Below, in pieces: positions 7,593-17,089 of a stretch of DNA of 53,925 bases. Below the pieces are notes generated by a model. The model worked only from the letters and a program-made list of their open reading frames with translations. It ran no database searches and was not told the DNA's origin. The DNA is from Eubacteriales bacterium (GTDB lineage: Bacteria; Bacillota; Clostridia; Oscillospirales; CAG-382). The position numbers and the translations under genes are program-made. Location of the stretch: positions 1-53,925 of the forward strand of contig JAQVPJ010000014.1 of the NCBI GenBank assembly GCA_028702135.1. Direction: 5' to 3'. Position 1 is the stretch's first letter, and each line of letters begins with the position of its first letter.

Positions 7593-7769
7593 ATGGCTGA
7601 GATAAAGGTAAAGGAAAATGAGAGTATAGACAGCGCTCTTCGCAGATTTAAGAGATCCTATCTTAAGAGTGGAGTACAGGCCGAGCTCCGTAAGAGAGAG
7701 CATTACGAGAAGCCCAGCGTAAAGCGCAAGAAGAAATCGGAAGCTGCAAGAAAGCGCAAATTCAAATAG
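7593..7769 (+). CDS. rpsU: 30S ribosomal protein S21
   Basis: The reading frame gives 58 residues, beginning [20 protein letters not shown] and ending in a very basic tail ([15 protein letters not shown]). This is a full-length bS21, a late 30S protein near the anti-Shine-Dalgarno region. A GGAGGGAGGG site ends about 9 bases before the ATG. It has its own consensus promoter and terminator and is monocistronic. Confidence 0.96.
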   Translation: MAEIKVKENESIDSALRRFKRSYLKSGVQAELRKREHYEKPSVKRKKKSEAARKRKFK

Positions 7770-7779
7770 AGCTTTTATC

Positions 7780-7810
7780 AAGAGTCCTGCCGATAGGCGG
7801 GGCTTTTTTT
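7780..7810 (+). terminator. Terminator of rpsU
   Basis: AGTCCTGCC-GATA-GGCGGGGCT forms a 9-bp stem with G-U pairs, followed by seven T. Confidence 0.93.
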
Positions 7811-7835
7811 GTAAAATATAGTCTAAATATAAAGG

Positions 7836-7875
7836 AAAAACGGAATCGGGTTTGTTAAACACGATTCCGTTTTCA
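7836..7875 (-). terminator. Terminator of asd
   Basis: A stem of about 13 bp (7836-7848 with 7862-7874) has T-rich sequence on both sides. It lies 30 bp past the asd stop on the minus strand. Confidence 0.85.
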
Positions 7876-7903
7876 CCTCAAAAGGGAATAGGATTACAGG
7901 AAG

Positions 7904-8983
7904 TCAATCAAAGTAACCTTTCTTATAAAGAAGCTCGGCTGTCTCGACAGCACCACCCGCCGCACCGCGCAGCGTATTGTGGGAAAGACATACAAACTTA
8001 AAGTCGAAGATATTATCCTCCCTGAGTCTGCCTACGGTAATACCCATACCACCGTAAATATTGCGGTCAAGACCGCTTTGAGGACGGTTTGGCTCCTCAA
8101 AATAGGTGATAAACTGCTTTGGAGCGTGGGGAAGTCCCAATTCCTGAGGTTCTCCGCGAAATTCTGACCATGCTTTAATTATATCCTCTTTTGAGGGTTT
8201 TCTCTCAAAGCTGACAGATACTGCGGCAAGATGACCGTTGGTAACCGGAACACGGATACATTGAGCAGAGATTACAGGAGAATCGACCGGAATTATTCTG
8301 CCGTCCATAACCTTACCCCAAATTTTAAGGGGTTCTTTCTCGCTCTTTTCTTCCTCTCCCGAAATAAACGGAATAACATTATCTATTATCTCGGGCATAG
8401 TCTCAAAAGTTTTGCCTGCTCCTGAAATTGCCTGGAATGTGGTTGCGACTACAGCTTTTATCCCATAAGAGAGAAGGGGAGTCAGTGCAGGGACATAGCT
8501 CTGAATCGAGCAGTTCGGCTTTGTGGTGATAAAGCCCCTTTTCGTACCTAAACGCTTTTTCTGCGCTTCAATAACATCAAAATGTGCGGCGTTTATCTCG
8601 GGAATAATCATCGGCACATCTTCTGTCCAGCGGTTTGCTGAGTTGTTGGAAATAACAGGTATCTCCGCTCTCGCATATTCCTCCTCAAGCTTTTTTATCT
8701 CATCCTTTGACATATCGACGGCACAGAAAACAATATCGACATGCTCCTTTACTCCTTCAATATCCGAAGCGTCAAGCACGTTCATGCTGCCGATTCGGTC
8801 GGAAAAACCGACATGCATCTTCCAGCGACCGGAGACGGCATCCCTATAAGTTTTACCGCTTGAGGAAGCGCTTGCCGCAAGTGCGGTTATTTCAAAATAC
8901 GGATGATTATCCAGCAGCGTAATAAAGCGCTGCCCTACCATTCCCGTCGCACCAATGATACCTGTTCTTAGTTTTCTGTTCAT
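7904..8983 (-). CDS. asd: Aspartate-semialdehyde dehydrogenase
   Basis: It reduces aspartyl phosphate to aspartate semialdehyde with NADPH, on the path to diaminopimelate, lysine, threonine and methionine. The 359-residue protein has the nucleotide motif GATGMVGQ (11-18), the active-site cysteine C158 in TTKPNCSIQS and H251 in VTNGHLA. The spacing and the HNTLRGAAGG C-terminus fit the archaeal/fungal-type branch, also found in many Clostridia. The ATG at 8983 is preferred because GGTGA lies 5 bases upstream; the longer TTG start touches its own ribosome site. Single gene, not joined to lysC or dapA here. Confidence 0.94.
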   Translation of the reverse strand: MNRKLRTGIIGATGMVGQRFITLLDNHPYFEITALAASASSSGKTYRDAVSGRWKMHVGFSDRIGSMNVLDASDIEGVKEHVDIVFCAVDMSKDEIKKLEEEYARAEIPVISNNSANRWTEDVPMIIPEINAAHFDVIEAQKKRLGTKRGFITTKPNCSIQSYVPALTPLLSYGIKAVVATTFQAISGAGKTFETMPEIIDNVIPFISGEEEKSEKEPLKIWGKVMDGRIIPVDSPVISAQCIRVPVTNGHLAAVSVSFERKPSKEDIIKAWSEFRGEPQELGLPHAPKQFITYFEEPNRPQSGLDRNIYGGMGITVGRLREDNIFDFKFVCLSHNTLRGAAGGAVETAELLYKKGYFD

Positions 8984-9084
8984 GTCAGTCACCAATCCTT
9001 TTATCCAGTAAAAACAGCGGAAATAATCAATTGAGATACGTTAAAACATAGGTCTTATTTAACATTTATTTCGCTGATACCTTT

Positions 9085-9558
9085 TCAAATTAAATTCGCA
9101 TATATACCCGGATCACTGCCGCCAATAACGACAGCTCCGCAAATCTTCTTATAAAAATCCAGAGGCCCGGCTGAACCTATAATTGCATATGCATACCCCT
9201 CATCGCGCAGAGCCTCCATACAACGCAGGCATAATGCCCTGCCTATACCTTTTCCGCGGTAAGCTTCATCAACTCCCGTAGGCCCGAAAAACGCTTTATA
9301 AGTACAGTCATATCCGGCAAATCCGACAACACTCTTCTCGTTATCGTTATATGCGATAAAGCAGGAAACGGGGTGCCTTGTGAAAGCCGCATCGATTTCG
9401 TCTGCCCATCCCTCGGAAAATTGGGTTTTTACCCAATCGTGGATTTTTGTTTTATTCGGTGTAAGCGGCCGTATGATTCTTATACCTGATTCGCTAAGCT
9501 CCTTGTAAAGTTCGGTACTGTCGGGGAGTTCGTACAATTTTACAAGCATATCCGGCAT
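9085..9558 (-). CDS. GNAT-family N-acetyltransferase
   Basis: The 157-residue protein carries the acetyl-CoA motif A, GVDEAYRGKGIGRALCL (near 94-110), and a C-terminal GPLDFYKKICGAV strand-helix. These place it in the GNAT family. The N-terminal 30 residues (LYELPDSTELYKELSESG) are not diagnostic and the substrate cannot be told from sequence. A promoter at 9591-9618 drives it alone. GGA lies about 11 bases before the ATG. Confidence 0.88.
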   Translation of the reverse strand: MPDMLVKLYELPDSTELYKELSESGIRIIRPLTPNKTKIHDWVKTQFSEGWADEIDAAFTRHPVSCFIAYNDNEKSVVGFAGYDCTYKAFFGPTGVDEAYRGKGIGRALCLRCMEALRDEGYAYAIIGSAGPLDFYKKICGAVVIGGSDPGIYANLI

Positions 9559-9590
9559 TATATATCATTCCTTTTTTGATAATTAGTATA

Positions 9591-9618
9591 ATTATAATGC
9601 AAATACCCATTTTGTCAA
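9591..9618 (-). promoter_or_regulatory. Promoter of the GNAT gene
   Basis: On the minus strand TTGACA (9613-9618), a 16-bp spacer and TATAAT (9591-9596). It overlaps the terminator hairpin of the upstream gene. Confidence 0.85.
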
Positions 9619-9634
9619 TAGCAAAATGGGTATT
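9602..9634 (-). terminator. Terminator hairpin after the LRR gene
   Basis: AATACCCATTTTG (9602-9614) pairs perfectly with CAAAATGGGTATT (9622-9634) around a 7-nt loop. The T run on the exit side is weak (TGCATTATAATT). Confidence 0.7.
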
Positions 9635-9650
9635 GTTGTAAGTTTATTTA

Positions 9651-11717
9651 TTAGGAAACGGTGCTTTCGTCCGTCTCTTCTTCCGAATTATCTGACGATG
9701 CATCATCGGAGGTATCCGAGGTATCATCCACAGGCTCGGGCTCGATACCGGTAATGATTGCACCCTCATATATCCTGTTCCAGAGAGGCTCCCATGCATT
9801 GCCTTTTAATAGGTTTCCGGTGAGGTCTATTGTTCCCTTATAATCCTCCTCAAAGGCATCCTCCATACCCTCAACGCTCGAAATCTTGTTGTAGGAAAGA
9901 TCAATCTTAGTTAGAGTGTTAAGACCCTTTACAGGCGTCATATCGGTAACTTCGTTGTGACTGATATTGATTGTCGTGAGCTTTATAAGCTTGTTAATCG
10001 CTGTAATATCCACGATTTTATTGTAGTTAAGCTCAAGGGAAGTAAGCTCGGTGCATTTCTCAAGAGCACTTATATCCACAATCGAGTTGTTGTTGAGATT
10101 AGCCGTCGTGAGAGCGGTACATTTCTCGAGAGTTGAAATATCAGAGAGTTTGTTGTTAGTTATCTCAAGGGTTGTCAGCTTTGTACAGCCGTCAAGTCCC
10201 TTCGCACTTACAATCTCATTATAATTAAGCTTGACATCGGTAAGCTCAGTGCATTTCTCAAGTGCGCTTATATCAGCGATTTTATTATAGGTCAGGTCAA
10301 GTGTAGTCAGCTTTGTACAGCCGGCAAGACCCTTGATATCGACAAGAACTCCGAATTCAGGCTTGTCTTCAACTTCCTCCTCGTCGCCGGTAGAGGATGT
10401 CTCGTCAGAGGTATCCGAAGCATCCGGTTCACTGTTATTTTCAGAGGAGATTTCATCTGATATATCAGGAATAACGGATTCCTCTGCTTCTGAGCTTTCC
10501 GATTCGGACGAGGAGTCCACATCACCTGATGTATCAGAGGTGTCCTCGCCTTTATCCTCGTCCGCTACTTGTGAGGTTGTTACTGTCAGGTTTTTGAGTT
10601 CCGACATATTTGAAAGAGCATCAAGATTTGTGAATTTATTATCAGACAGATAAAGCGTGTCAAGTTTTGTACATTCAGAGATGCCGCTTAAATCTTCAAT
10701 CTCGTTTGAAACAGCGTTCAAAAGCGTAAGGTTTGTCAAACCGTTCATGCTGTTCAGGTTCTTTAGCAAATTGTTTGATATGGATAAAGTCTCTAGGTTT
10801 TTTAGATCCTTTATGCTTTCAAGGTCGGTAAGACCGTTACCGTCGGCATAAAGAGATTTTAACGTAATCATCTGGGAAAGAGGGGATAGGTTATCGATTC
10901 CGAGATTGCTCATCATAAGGGATTCAAGCTTTGAAGCCTTGTTTATTCCGTCGAGCTTTTTAATTTGTGTCGAGCCGATATCAAGATTTGTCAGGTTCGG
11001 AAAGCTCTCCAAGCCGTCGAAATCCTTTATTCCTGTAAATTCTATTGAGAGAACCTCGAGCTGCGACAGATTGGACAGCTGCGATAAATCCTTGAGGTCG
11101 TTGAGTGCCATAGCGTTAATTACGCTGCCAAAGTTTACCTCGGTTGTTCCAAGCCCGTAAGAAGCATAAGATGATGTTATCGCAGAGCTGGTCTGCATCT
11201 GATAAACTGTTGCAGCATCAAAAACAGACAGAATTTTGAGATTCCTGAAAACTGATAAATCCTCTACCTCTGATATTACAAAGGGGACAAGGATAAAATC
11301 CTTTGGAGCGTCTGCTATATCCTCTTCGCTCTCGGCATTTGCAGAGGCAGCCGGTTTTCTCAGTTGTTCCAACATGAAATTAGTATATTCAGATTTTGCA
11401 AGCAAAATATAGGGGTTTGCGTATGAGGCATATTTATTATTCTGATCAACACCGATATCACAGCCGTAAACAAACGTCTGGTACTCATCAAGCATTTCCT
11501 GTGTAAGCTCATAAGGACGCAGCTCGTCGTTTTCGTCCTCGGTGTTGTCAGTAATCGCCTTTGCGATAGCTTTAGCAAAGTCCTGATCCTTGAAGAGCGG
11601 GTTTCTGTTGATGTAGGATGAGATCGCTACATAACCGATTGCGCCGGCTACAAGAACGCACAGGACAATTGAATAAATTAAGCTCTTTTTCTGCTTCTTC
11701 CTGTTATAAGTCGCCAT
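9651..11717 (-). CDS. Membrane-anchored leucine-rich-repeat protein with split LRR domain
   Basis: The 688-residue protein has a basic N-terminus and a membrane segment at about 12-34 with no obvious cleavage site, so it is probably anchored facing out. A unique region (40-150) is followed by a first block of about ten 22-residue LRRs (xLxxLxxLxLxxNxIxDL) to about 382. An acidic Ser/Asp/Glu/Thr linker spans about 383-455. A second block of about eight LRRs follows (TKLTTLDLTYNKIADISAL pattern). A Ser/Asp tail closes the protein. LRRs of this internalin-like type bind proteins; the partner is unknown. The second block is much more uniform than the first, suggesting recent internal duplication. 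Own promoter at 11754-11782 and GGAGG site. Confidence 0.85.
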   Translation of the reverse strand: MATYNRKKQKKSLIYSIVLCVLVAGAIGYVAISSYINRNPLFKDQDFAKAIAKAITDNTEDENDELRPYELTQEMLDEYQTFVYGCDIGVDQNNKYASYANPYILLAKSEYTNFMLEQLRKPAASANAESEEDIADAPKDFILVPFVISEVEDLSVFRNLKILSVFDAATVYQMQTSSAITSSYASYGLGTTEVNFGSVINAMALNDLKDLSQLSNLSQLEVLSIEFTGIKDFDGLESFPNLTNLDIGSTQIKKLDGINKASKLESLMMSNLGIDNLSPLSQMITLKSLYADGNGLTDLESIKDLKNLETLSISNNLLKNLNSMNGLTNLTLLNAVSNEIEDLSGISECTKLDTLYLSDNKFTNLDALSNMSELKNLTVTTSQVADEDKGEDTSDTSGDVDSSSESESSEAEESVIPDISDEISSENNSEPDASDTSDETSSTGDEEEVEDKPEFGVLVDIKGLAGCTKLTTLDLTYNKIADISALEKCTELTDVKLNYNEIVSAKGLDGCTKLTTLEITNNKLSDISTLEKCTALTTANLNNNSIVDISALEKCTELTSLELNYNKIVDITAINKLIKLTTINISHNEVTDMTPVKGLNTLTKIDLSYNKISSVEGMEDAFEEDYKGTIDLTGNLLKGNAWEPLWNRIYEGAIITGIEPEPVDDTSDTSDDASSDNSEEETDESTVS

Positions 11718-11753
11718 TTTAAGTGTCCTCCGATTTTAGTTTTCCGAAAATAG

Positions 11754-11782
11754 ATTTTATCACACTATTGGTTATTTTACAA
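11754..11782 (-). promoter_or_regulatory. Promoter of the LRR gene
   Basis: On the minus strand TTGTAA (11777-11782), a 17-bp spacer and TAAAAT (11754-11759). Confidence 0.75.
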
Positions 11783-11808
11783 TATTATTTTTCCGATTAA
11801 GAGTTATG

Positions 11809-12504
11809 TTAATCCTCTTGCGGAGCTTTATATGTTATCAACTTTATAAAACACTTTTTATTATTGTTATATACATCCATTGTCCTGCCGTACTTTACCT
11901 CATCTTGCTCCGGAGAGCGGCGAATGCACAGAATGGTTGATTCCGGCAGCTGGTTGAAGCCTTCGGTTTTGTAGATGTCAAGATCCTTAATAAAAACGCC
12001 GTATTCATCAAGAGCGTTTACCGGCATATCGGCGTCGTCTAAAACATCCGAGAGTTTTGCCAAAACGCATACATCAAGCTGTTCCTTACCGAGCAGCATA
12101 TTATAGTAATAATCGTCTACAAGGTATATTATGCTGTCACCTGCTGCGATCTCCACAAAAAATCGCTGTAAAACCTTCTTGTTATGGTCTGCATCAAAGA
12201 TTACATTATTGCTATTGTCGGTCAATGCGGTAAACTCGAGATAATCGACTTTCTTATACTCGTCACCGTTATAATCGTCGATAATCTCCTCTACGGTAGA
12301 TTCGAGCTCATTTGTTCCGTCAACGGTAACAGTAGCAGCTCCGATATACATAAAACTCACGTCGGGATCATGGCGTGTTATTGACTGAATAATCCCGCCT
12401 ATCAGAAATATAACTATAAAACCCAAAAGTATTATGGGCCATTTGTAATGATACCAAATATTTTCGAACCATTCTTTAAAAGAGAGCTTATCCTGTCTTT
12501 CCAT
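11809..12504 (-). CDS. Single-pass membrane protein of unknown function
   Basis: I do not recognise the 231-residue product. It has a short cytoplasmic start (MERQDKLSFKEWFENIWYHY), one membrane segment at about 21-44, and an outer domain of about 185 residues rich in Asp and Tyr (VDDYYYNML). Similar proteins with the opening FKEWFENIWYHYKW are common in Clostridia. It is the last gene of the cdaR-ftsEX-ctpA-greA-lysS unit, 30 bp after lysS, so it is probably co-transcribed. Nothing in the sequence shows an enzyme motif. Confidence 0.75.
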   Translation of the reverse strand: MERQDKLSFKEWFENIWYHYKWPIILLGFIVIFLIGGIIQSITRHDPDVSFMYIGAATVTVDGTNELESTVEEIIDDYNGDEYKKVDYLEFTALTDNSNNVIFDADHNKKVLQRFFVEIAAGDSIIYLVDDYYYNMLLGKEQLDVCVLAKLSDVLDDADMPVNALDEYGVFIKDLDIYKTEGFNQLPESTILCIRRSPEQDEVKYGRTMDVYNNNKKCFIKLITYKAPQED

Positions 12505-12534
12505 AAAAGCATCACCCTTCTGTGATTCTATCTG

Positions 12535-14031
12535 TTAATCTACCGGCTTCATTGTGGGGAATAAGAGTACATCCCTTATCGATGCGGAATCTGTCAGCAG
12601 CATAACAAGCCGGTCTATTCCTATTCCAAGACCTCCCGTAGGCGGCATACCGTATTCGAGCGCATTGAGGAAATCCTCGTCGACATCGTTCGCCTCTTCA
12701 TCGCCCTTTGCTTTCTTTATCACCTGCGCCTCAAAACGTTCCCTTTGATCTAAGGGATCATTTAATTCCGAAAAAGCATTTGCATGTTCTCTGCCGACTA
12801 TAAACAGTTCAAAACGCTCTGTATAATCGGGCTTTTCGATCATTCTTTTCGCAAGCGGACTTATTTCCACAGGATGGTTCATTATAAATGTAGGTTGAAT
12901 AAGCGATTCTTCGACATATTTTTCAAAGAAAAGGTTGAGAATATCTCCCTTTTTGTGATGAGGCTCAACTTCTATTTTATGCTTTTTAGCAAGCTCCTTT
13001 GCTGTTTCATCGTCGTCAATGGTATAGAAATCCACTCCGCATGCCTGTCTTACAGAATCCGCCATCGAAATCCTCGCAAATGGTTTTTCAAGGTCTATTT
13101 CAACGTCACCGTAATTAATAACAGTCTTTCCAAGTACATTCTGCGCCACAGTGCGTATTAAATCCTCGGTCAAATCCATCATTCCGATATAATCGGTATA
13201 AGCCTGATACAGCTCTAAAAGAGTGAACTCGGGATTGTGACGGGTATCCATACCCTCGTTTCTGAAAACCCTGCCTATTTCATAAACACGCTCAAAGCCG
13301 CCGACAATCAACCTTTTCAAGTGCAACTCAAGGGCGATTCTGAGATAAAGCTCAATATCGAGCGAATTATGATGGGTAGTAAACGGACGTGCATTCGCTC
13401 CGCCCGCCATATTGTGGAGCATCGGAGTTTCAACCTCCAAAAAGGACCTTGCGTTAAGATAATTCCGTATTTCCGATATTATTTGTGAACGCTTTACAAA
13501 AGTATCCTTCACCTGCGGGTTGACGATAAGATCGACATATCTCTGGCGATAACGCAGATCCTGGTCTTTCAGCCCATGCCACTTCTCGGGCAGGGGAAGC
13601 AGGGATTTTGATAGCAGGACAAGCTCCTTTGTGTGTATGGAAATCTCGCCCCTTCGGGTTTTGAACACAAAGCCCTTTAACCCGATTATATCTCCAATAT
13701 CCCATCTGCGGTATTCCGCAAAAGCATCCTCTCCGATGTCGTCGATACGGATATAAACCTGAATTCTGCCGCTTTCATCCGCAATATCAATAAAGTTCGC
13801 CTTGCCCATGTCGCGGCGGCTTATAATCCTTCCGGCAACCGATACATCCCTGTTCTCATACTGCTCAAAGCTGTTTTTTATATCTGTAACATGGTCGGTA
13901 ACATCGTATTTTACAAGGGAAAAAGGGTTTTTGCCTGCTTGCTGTAAATCATACAGCTTCTGCCGGCGTATTCTCAGTATTTCGTTTATATCCTGTTCGG
14001 GTTCCTGTCCGTTTATGATTTCTTCGCTCAT
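12535..14031 (-). CDS. lysS: Lysyl-tRNA synthetase, class II
   Basis: It charges tRNA-Lys with lysine. The 498 residues match full-length bacterial LysS. An OB-fold anticodon-binding domain lies at about 55-170 ([19 protein letters not shown]). The class II core follows, with motif 2 ([15 protein letters not shown], about 258-272) and motif 3 ([12 protein letters not shown], near the end). It lies 34 bp downstream of greA, a common neighbour pair in Firmicutes, and is read from the cdaR unit or from internal promoters I could not place. Confidence 0.97.
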   Translation of the reverse strand: MSEEIINGQEPEQDINEILRIRRQKLYDLQQAGKNPFSLVKYDVTDHVTDIKNSFEQYENRDVSVAGRIISRRDMGKANFIDIADESGRIQVYIRIDDIGEDAFAEYRRWDIGDIIGLKGFVFKTRRGEISIHTKELVLLSKSLLPLPEKWHGLKDQDLRYRQRYVDLIVNPQVKDTFVKRSQIISEIRNYLNARSFLEVETPMLHNMAGGANARPFTTHHNSLDIELYLRIALELHLKRLIVGGFERVYEIGRVFRNEGMDTRHNPEFTLLELYQAYTDYIGMMDLTEDLIRTVAQNVLGKTVINYGDVEIDLEKPFARISMADSVRQACGVDFYTIDDDETAKELAKKHKIEVEPHHKKGDILNLFFEKYVEESLIQPTFIMNHPVEISPLAKRMIEKPDYTERFELFIVGREHANAFSELNDPLDQRERFEAQVIKKAKGDEEANDVDEDFLNALEYGMPPTGGLGIGIDRLVMLLTDSASIRDVLLFPTMKPVD

Positions 14032-14065
14032 TATGGGTTCATCCTTTAACTTTGCTTTACAAGTT

Positions 14066-14539
14066 TTATTTAGATATCGAGGAGATCGTATATTTTACAA
14101 CTCCTCCCGGAGTCTCGACATTTATGCTGTCGCCCTTCTTTGCTCCGATCAGCATTTTACCTATAGGGCTCTCGTCCGAAATACGGAAGTTCAGGGGATC
14201 TGCCTCTGTCGTACTTACGATTTTATATTCTATCTCGTCATCGGTGTCAATATTGTGTATGACAACCTTGTTTCCGATATTTACCTTATCAGTGCCGAGG
14301 TCCTTGTCGTCAAGAACAATAGCGTATTTAAGAGTCTCCTCAAGATGGGCGATCATACCCTCTACTTCCGCCTGTTCATTTTTTGCCTCATCGTATTCGC
14401 TGTTCTCCGAAAGATCGCCGAAAGAACGCGCTTTTTGTATCGCCTGGGCAACCTCTTTGCGTTTTACAGTTTTTAGGTGCTCAAGCTCATTCTCTAACTT
14501 TTTTAAACCCTCTTTGGATACGATTAGTTGCTTGGACAT
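14066..14539 (-). CDS. greA: Transcription elongation factor GreA
   Basis: The 157-residue protein rescues backtracked RNA polymerase by stimulating transcript cleavage. It has the N-terminal coiled coil (about 7-75) with the acidic tip motif [15 protein letters not shown], whose D and E residues hold the second Mg ion. The C-terminal FKBP-like domain contains [19 protein letters not shown] site lies about 8 bases before the ATG. It sits between ctpA and lysS with short gaps of 20 and 34 bp. Confidence 0.97.
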   Translation of the reverse strand: MSKQLIVSKEGLKKLENELEHLKTVKRKEVAQAIQKARSFGDLSENSEYDEAKNEQAEVEGMIAHLEETLKYAIVLDDKDLGTDKVNIGNKVVIHNIDTDDEIEYKIVSTTEADPLNFRISDESPIGKMLIGAKKGDSINVETPGGVVKYTISSISK

Positions 14540-14559
14540 ATAAAAAATCTCCTTTATTG

Positions 14560-15759
14560 TTAATCAATTATCTCGCTGTTTATTATTTCAATGGCTTTTT
14601 GAAGCTGATTATCCTCTTCCTTTGTCAGCTTATAAAACCTCGCCATATCCTCATCAGACATAACAACCTCAAAGTCGGGGAGTATACCGGTTCCGTCATA
14701 GCTGATATTTGACGGCGGGTTATAATAAGCGGTGGATATTTTAAGACCGCTTCCATCGGGGAGTGAGTAAATCGTCTGCATCGTTCCTTTTCCGAAAGTG
14801 GTGGTTCCGACAATCTTTGCAAGCTCGTAGTCACGTAGTGCCGCTGTAAAAAGCTCTCCTGCCGAGGCGGTATTCCCGTTGCATATCACTACCATCGGAT
14901 AGTCAAGAAAAGCCGCGTCCGAATTTTTCGTCTCTGCATTACCGGACTTGTCGATTATATTAATAATCGGGCCTTCGGGTAAAATGGTATCGAGTACAGA
15001 AACAATCGCATCCAAATCCCCTCCGGGATTGTTGCGGACATCAAATATGAATTTCGTACAGCCATCATTCTTTGCGTTCTCGAGCGATTCTTTAAAGGCT
15101 TCTGCAGTATAGTTGTTGAATTCGAGTATAGAAACATATGCGATATTTCCGTCAAGCTTCTCATATATTACCGACTCGCTCTCGATTTCCGCACGCACAA
15201 CTGAAATACTTATATTTTCGCTTCTGCGTTTTATAACAAGGCTAACCGCCTCGCCGGCTTTTCCCTTTACAGCGTTAATCGCTTCATAATAAGTGTCGGA
15301 GGATATAACAATATCTCCGACCTGTATGATAATATCACCCGCCTGAATTCCTGCTTCAAGGGCGGGGGAGTTTTTCATAACGTTTGATATATATATACCC
15401 CCGGAATCACTGTCATATGCGACATGTACTCCGATTCCGACCAAATCACCTGATGTTTCGGCAGTATATGCCTCCATCTCATCCTTTGCAAGGTAAGTTG
15501 AATAACGATCCCCGAGACTGTCTATATACTCGCTCAGATAAGCATCGGTCATATCCTCGCTGGTGGTGTCCTTAATAAAACTATCTGCTACTTTATCATA
15601 TACTTCCGAGAGCTTATCATAAAAAGCCGTTTTTTTATTAAGACATGCAAGCTCCTTGTTATGCTGTGTCTGGAATGCATTTGCTGTAATAAGAAATGTT
15701 GCGATACAGAAAAACAACACAAGAACAATGCTTGTTCCTATCGATATACGCTTTTTCAT
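14560..15759 (-). CDS. ctpA: C-terminal processing peptidase (S41), CtpA-type
   Basis: The 399-residue serine protease has an N-terminal membrane or signal segment (about 8-28) and an N-terminal helical region. A PDZ domain (GIYISNVMKNSPALEAGIQAG, about 121-141 at its core) and the S41 domain follow. The catalytic Ser (about S297) is in NGNTASAGEL and the Lys about 25 residues on is in TFGKGTMQT; RNNPGG is also present. Such enzymes trim or destroy envelope proteins, in some bacteria cell-wall hydrolases or their activators. It lies directly after the M23 peptidase and FtsEX genes, so regulation of that hydrolase is a reasonable inference. No peptidoglycan-binding domain is seen. Confidence 0.93.
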   Translation of the reverse strand: MKKRISIGTSIVLVLFFCIATFLITANAFQTQHNKELACLNKKTAFYDKLSEVYDKVADSFIKDTTSEDMTDAYLSEYIDSLGDRYSTYLAKDEMEAYTAETSGDLVGIGVHVAYDSDSGGIYISNVMKNSPALEAGIQAGDIIIQVGDIVISSDTYYEAINAVKGKAGEAVSLVIKRRSENISISVVRAEIESESVIYEKLDGNIAYVSILEFNNYTAEAFKESLENAKNDGCTKFIFDVRNNPGGDLDAIVSVLDTILPEGPIINIIDKSGNAETKNSDAAFLDYPMVVICNGNTASAGELFTAALRDYELAKIVGTTTFGKGTMQTIYSLPDGSGLKISTAYYNPPSNISYDGTGILPDFEVVMSDEDMARFYKLTKEEDNQLQKAIEIINSEIID

Positions 15760-15855
15760 TTATTAGAGAATTATTCACTCCTTGCAAGAGAAAATAGCGA
15801 TAAAAAATTTATGTTTGTTTATTTTTCCGCTATACTCCTTATTGTTTAGATGCTC

Positions 15856-17043
15856 TTATCTTTTTGGCAGATATTTAATCGGGTCTCTCGCCGTTCCGTT
15901 TACCATAATCATAAAATGAAGGTGATAGCCTGTTGATCTTCCTGTCGTGCCTACATAAGCGATGACTTCACCCTGCTTTACCACCTGACCGGGTTTTACA
16001 GCCAATCTGCTTGCGTGAGCGTATAGCGTGGAGGTGATATCGTCGTGTTTAATGACCACACAGTTACCGTAACCGCTTGAATACTGAGATTTTGTAACGA
16101 CTCCGCCGTTCGAAGCGTAAATCGGCGTTCCAAGCGGAGCGGGCAGATCTATACCGCTATGGTATTCAGTACCTCTACCGCCGAAAGGATTGGATCTCCA
16201 GCCAAAGCCGGAGGAAATGCGGAAGTTTGTTTTAAGCGGCCATATAAAATCGGCGTTTACCTCAAGTAAAGCGGTGCGCTCTTTTTTTAGTGCTTCTATC
16301 TTTACTCTTACCTCGTTAATGCGGGCGTCCGAGGTAGAATACTGATCTTTAAGCTGTGCAAGACTTGTTCCAATATCATGCGCTTTTTGTTCAAGAGCAG
16401 CTTTTTTCTGCTCAAGATCCGTCTTTTTGGTATCAAGCTCTGCCTGATACACGCTGAGAGTCTGCTTTGCACTCTCGTAATTTGCCTTTTTCGTTTCGAG
16501 ATCCTCAGTGACAATCTCGATTTCTTTCATTATGGTATCAGTATAATCAAGAAAGTAATTTAAATTGTCGACTTTTGAAAGGAAATCCGAAAAATTCTCG
16601 GACTCGAACAAAAGCTCAAAATAGCTCGGAGTGCCCTCAATAAACGAATGCCTTACGATAGAAGCGTACATATCCTTATAATATGCAAGATTTTCTTCTT
16701 CAATCGTTATGCTCGCTTCAGTCTCGGCTAATTTTAAATTGTATGCCTCGATAGTTTCCTCGGTGATGGCAATTTCAGCTTCAAGATATTCGATTTCGTC
16801 TATGTAGATATTTAACTGCTGTGATGTATATGAAGACTGCTTGTCAAGGTCACCTATTTTACTGGATAGTTGAGATTTTGTTCCCTGAAGCTTTGTGAGC
16901 AAATCCTGATACTGCTTTAAATCTGCCTCAACCTGTGAAAGAGTCCTCGCCTCTGCTTCTTCTTTCGGGGAGAAAGCAGAAAATACAGTGAACAACAATG
17001 CCAAACACACCAGCATTGATAAGATTTTTGTTTTTCTAAACAA
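15856..17043 (-). CDS. M23 peptidoglycan endopeptidase with long coiled coil, FtsEX partner type
   Basis: The 395-residue secreted protein has a signal peptide (about 1-32, ending near AEEA). A long coiled coil runs from about 33 to 262, split by a hinge of hydrophobic segments around 130-170 (SFIEGTPSYFELLF). A LytM/M23 domain covers about 285-395. The zinc motifs are intact: H-x3-D in YHSGIDLPAP and H-x-H in GYHLHFMI. It is therefore probably an active endopeptidase, unlike the degenerate EnvC. It follows ftsX by 47 bp. In EnvC, CwlO and PcsB systems the coiled coil is held inactive until FtsEX acts on it; the same link is inferred here from gene order and architecture. Confidence 0.92.
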   Translation of the reverse strand: MFRKTKILSMLVCLALLFTVFSAFSPKEEAEARTLSQVEADLKQYQDLLTKLQGTKSQLSSKIGDLDKQSSYTSQQLNIYIDEIEYLEAEIAITEETIEAYNLKLAETEASITIEEENLAYYKDMYASIVRHSFIEGTPSYFELLFESENFSDFLSKVDNLNYFLDYTDTIMKEIEIVTEDLETKKANYESAKQTLSVYQAELDTKKTDLEQKKAALEQKAHDIGTSLAQLKDQYSTSDARINEVRVKIEALKKERTALLEVNADFIWPLKTNFRISSGFGWRSNPFGGRGTEYHSGIDLPAPLGTPIYASNGGVVTKSQYSSGYGNCVVIKHDDITSTLYAHASRLAVKPGQVVKQGEVIAYVGTTGRSTGYHLHFMIMVNGTARDPIKYLPKR

Positions 17044-17089
17044 AGAAAATCATCCTTTCAAATTAACGACCGCATTACTAATGCTTTTA

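Noticed and set aside
10333-11160. Several plus-strand Ser-rich open frames within the LRR gene
   Set aside because: They are shadows of the acidic linker and repeats of the LRR gene on the other strand.
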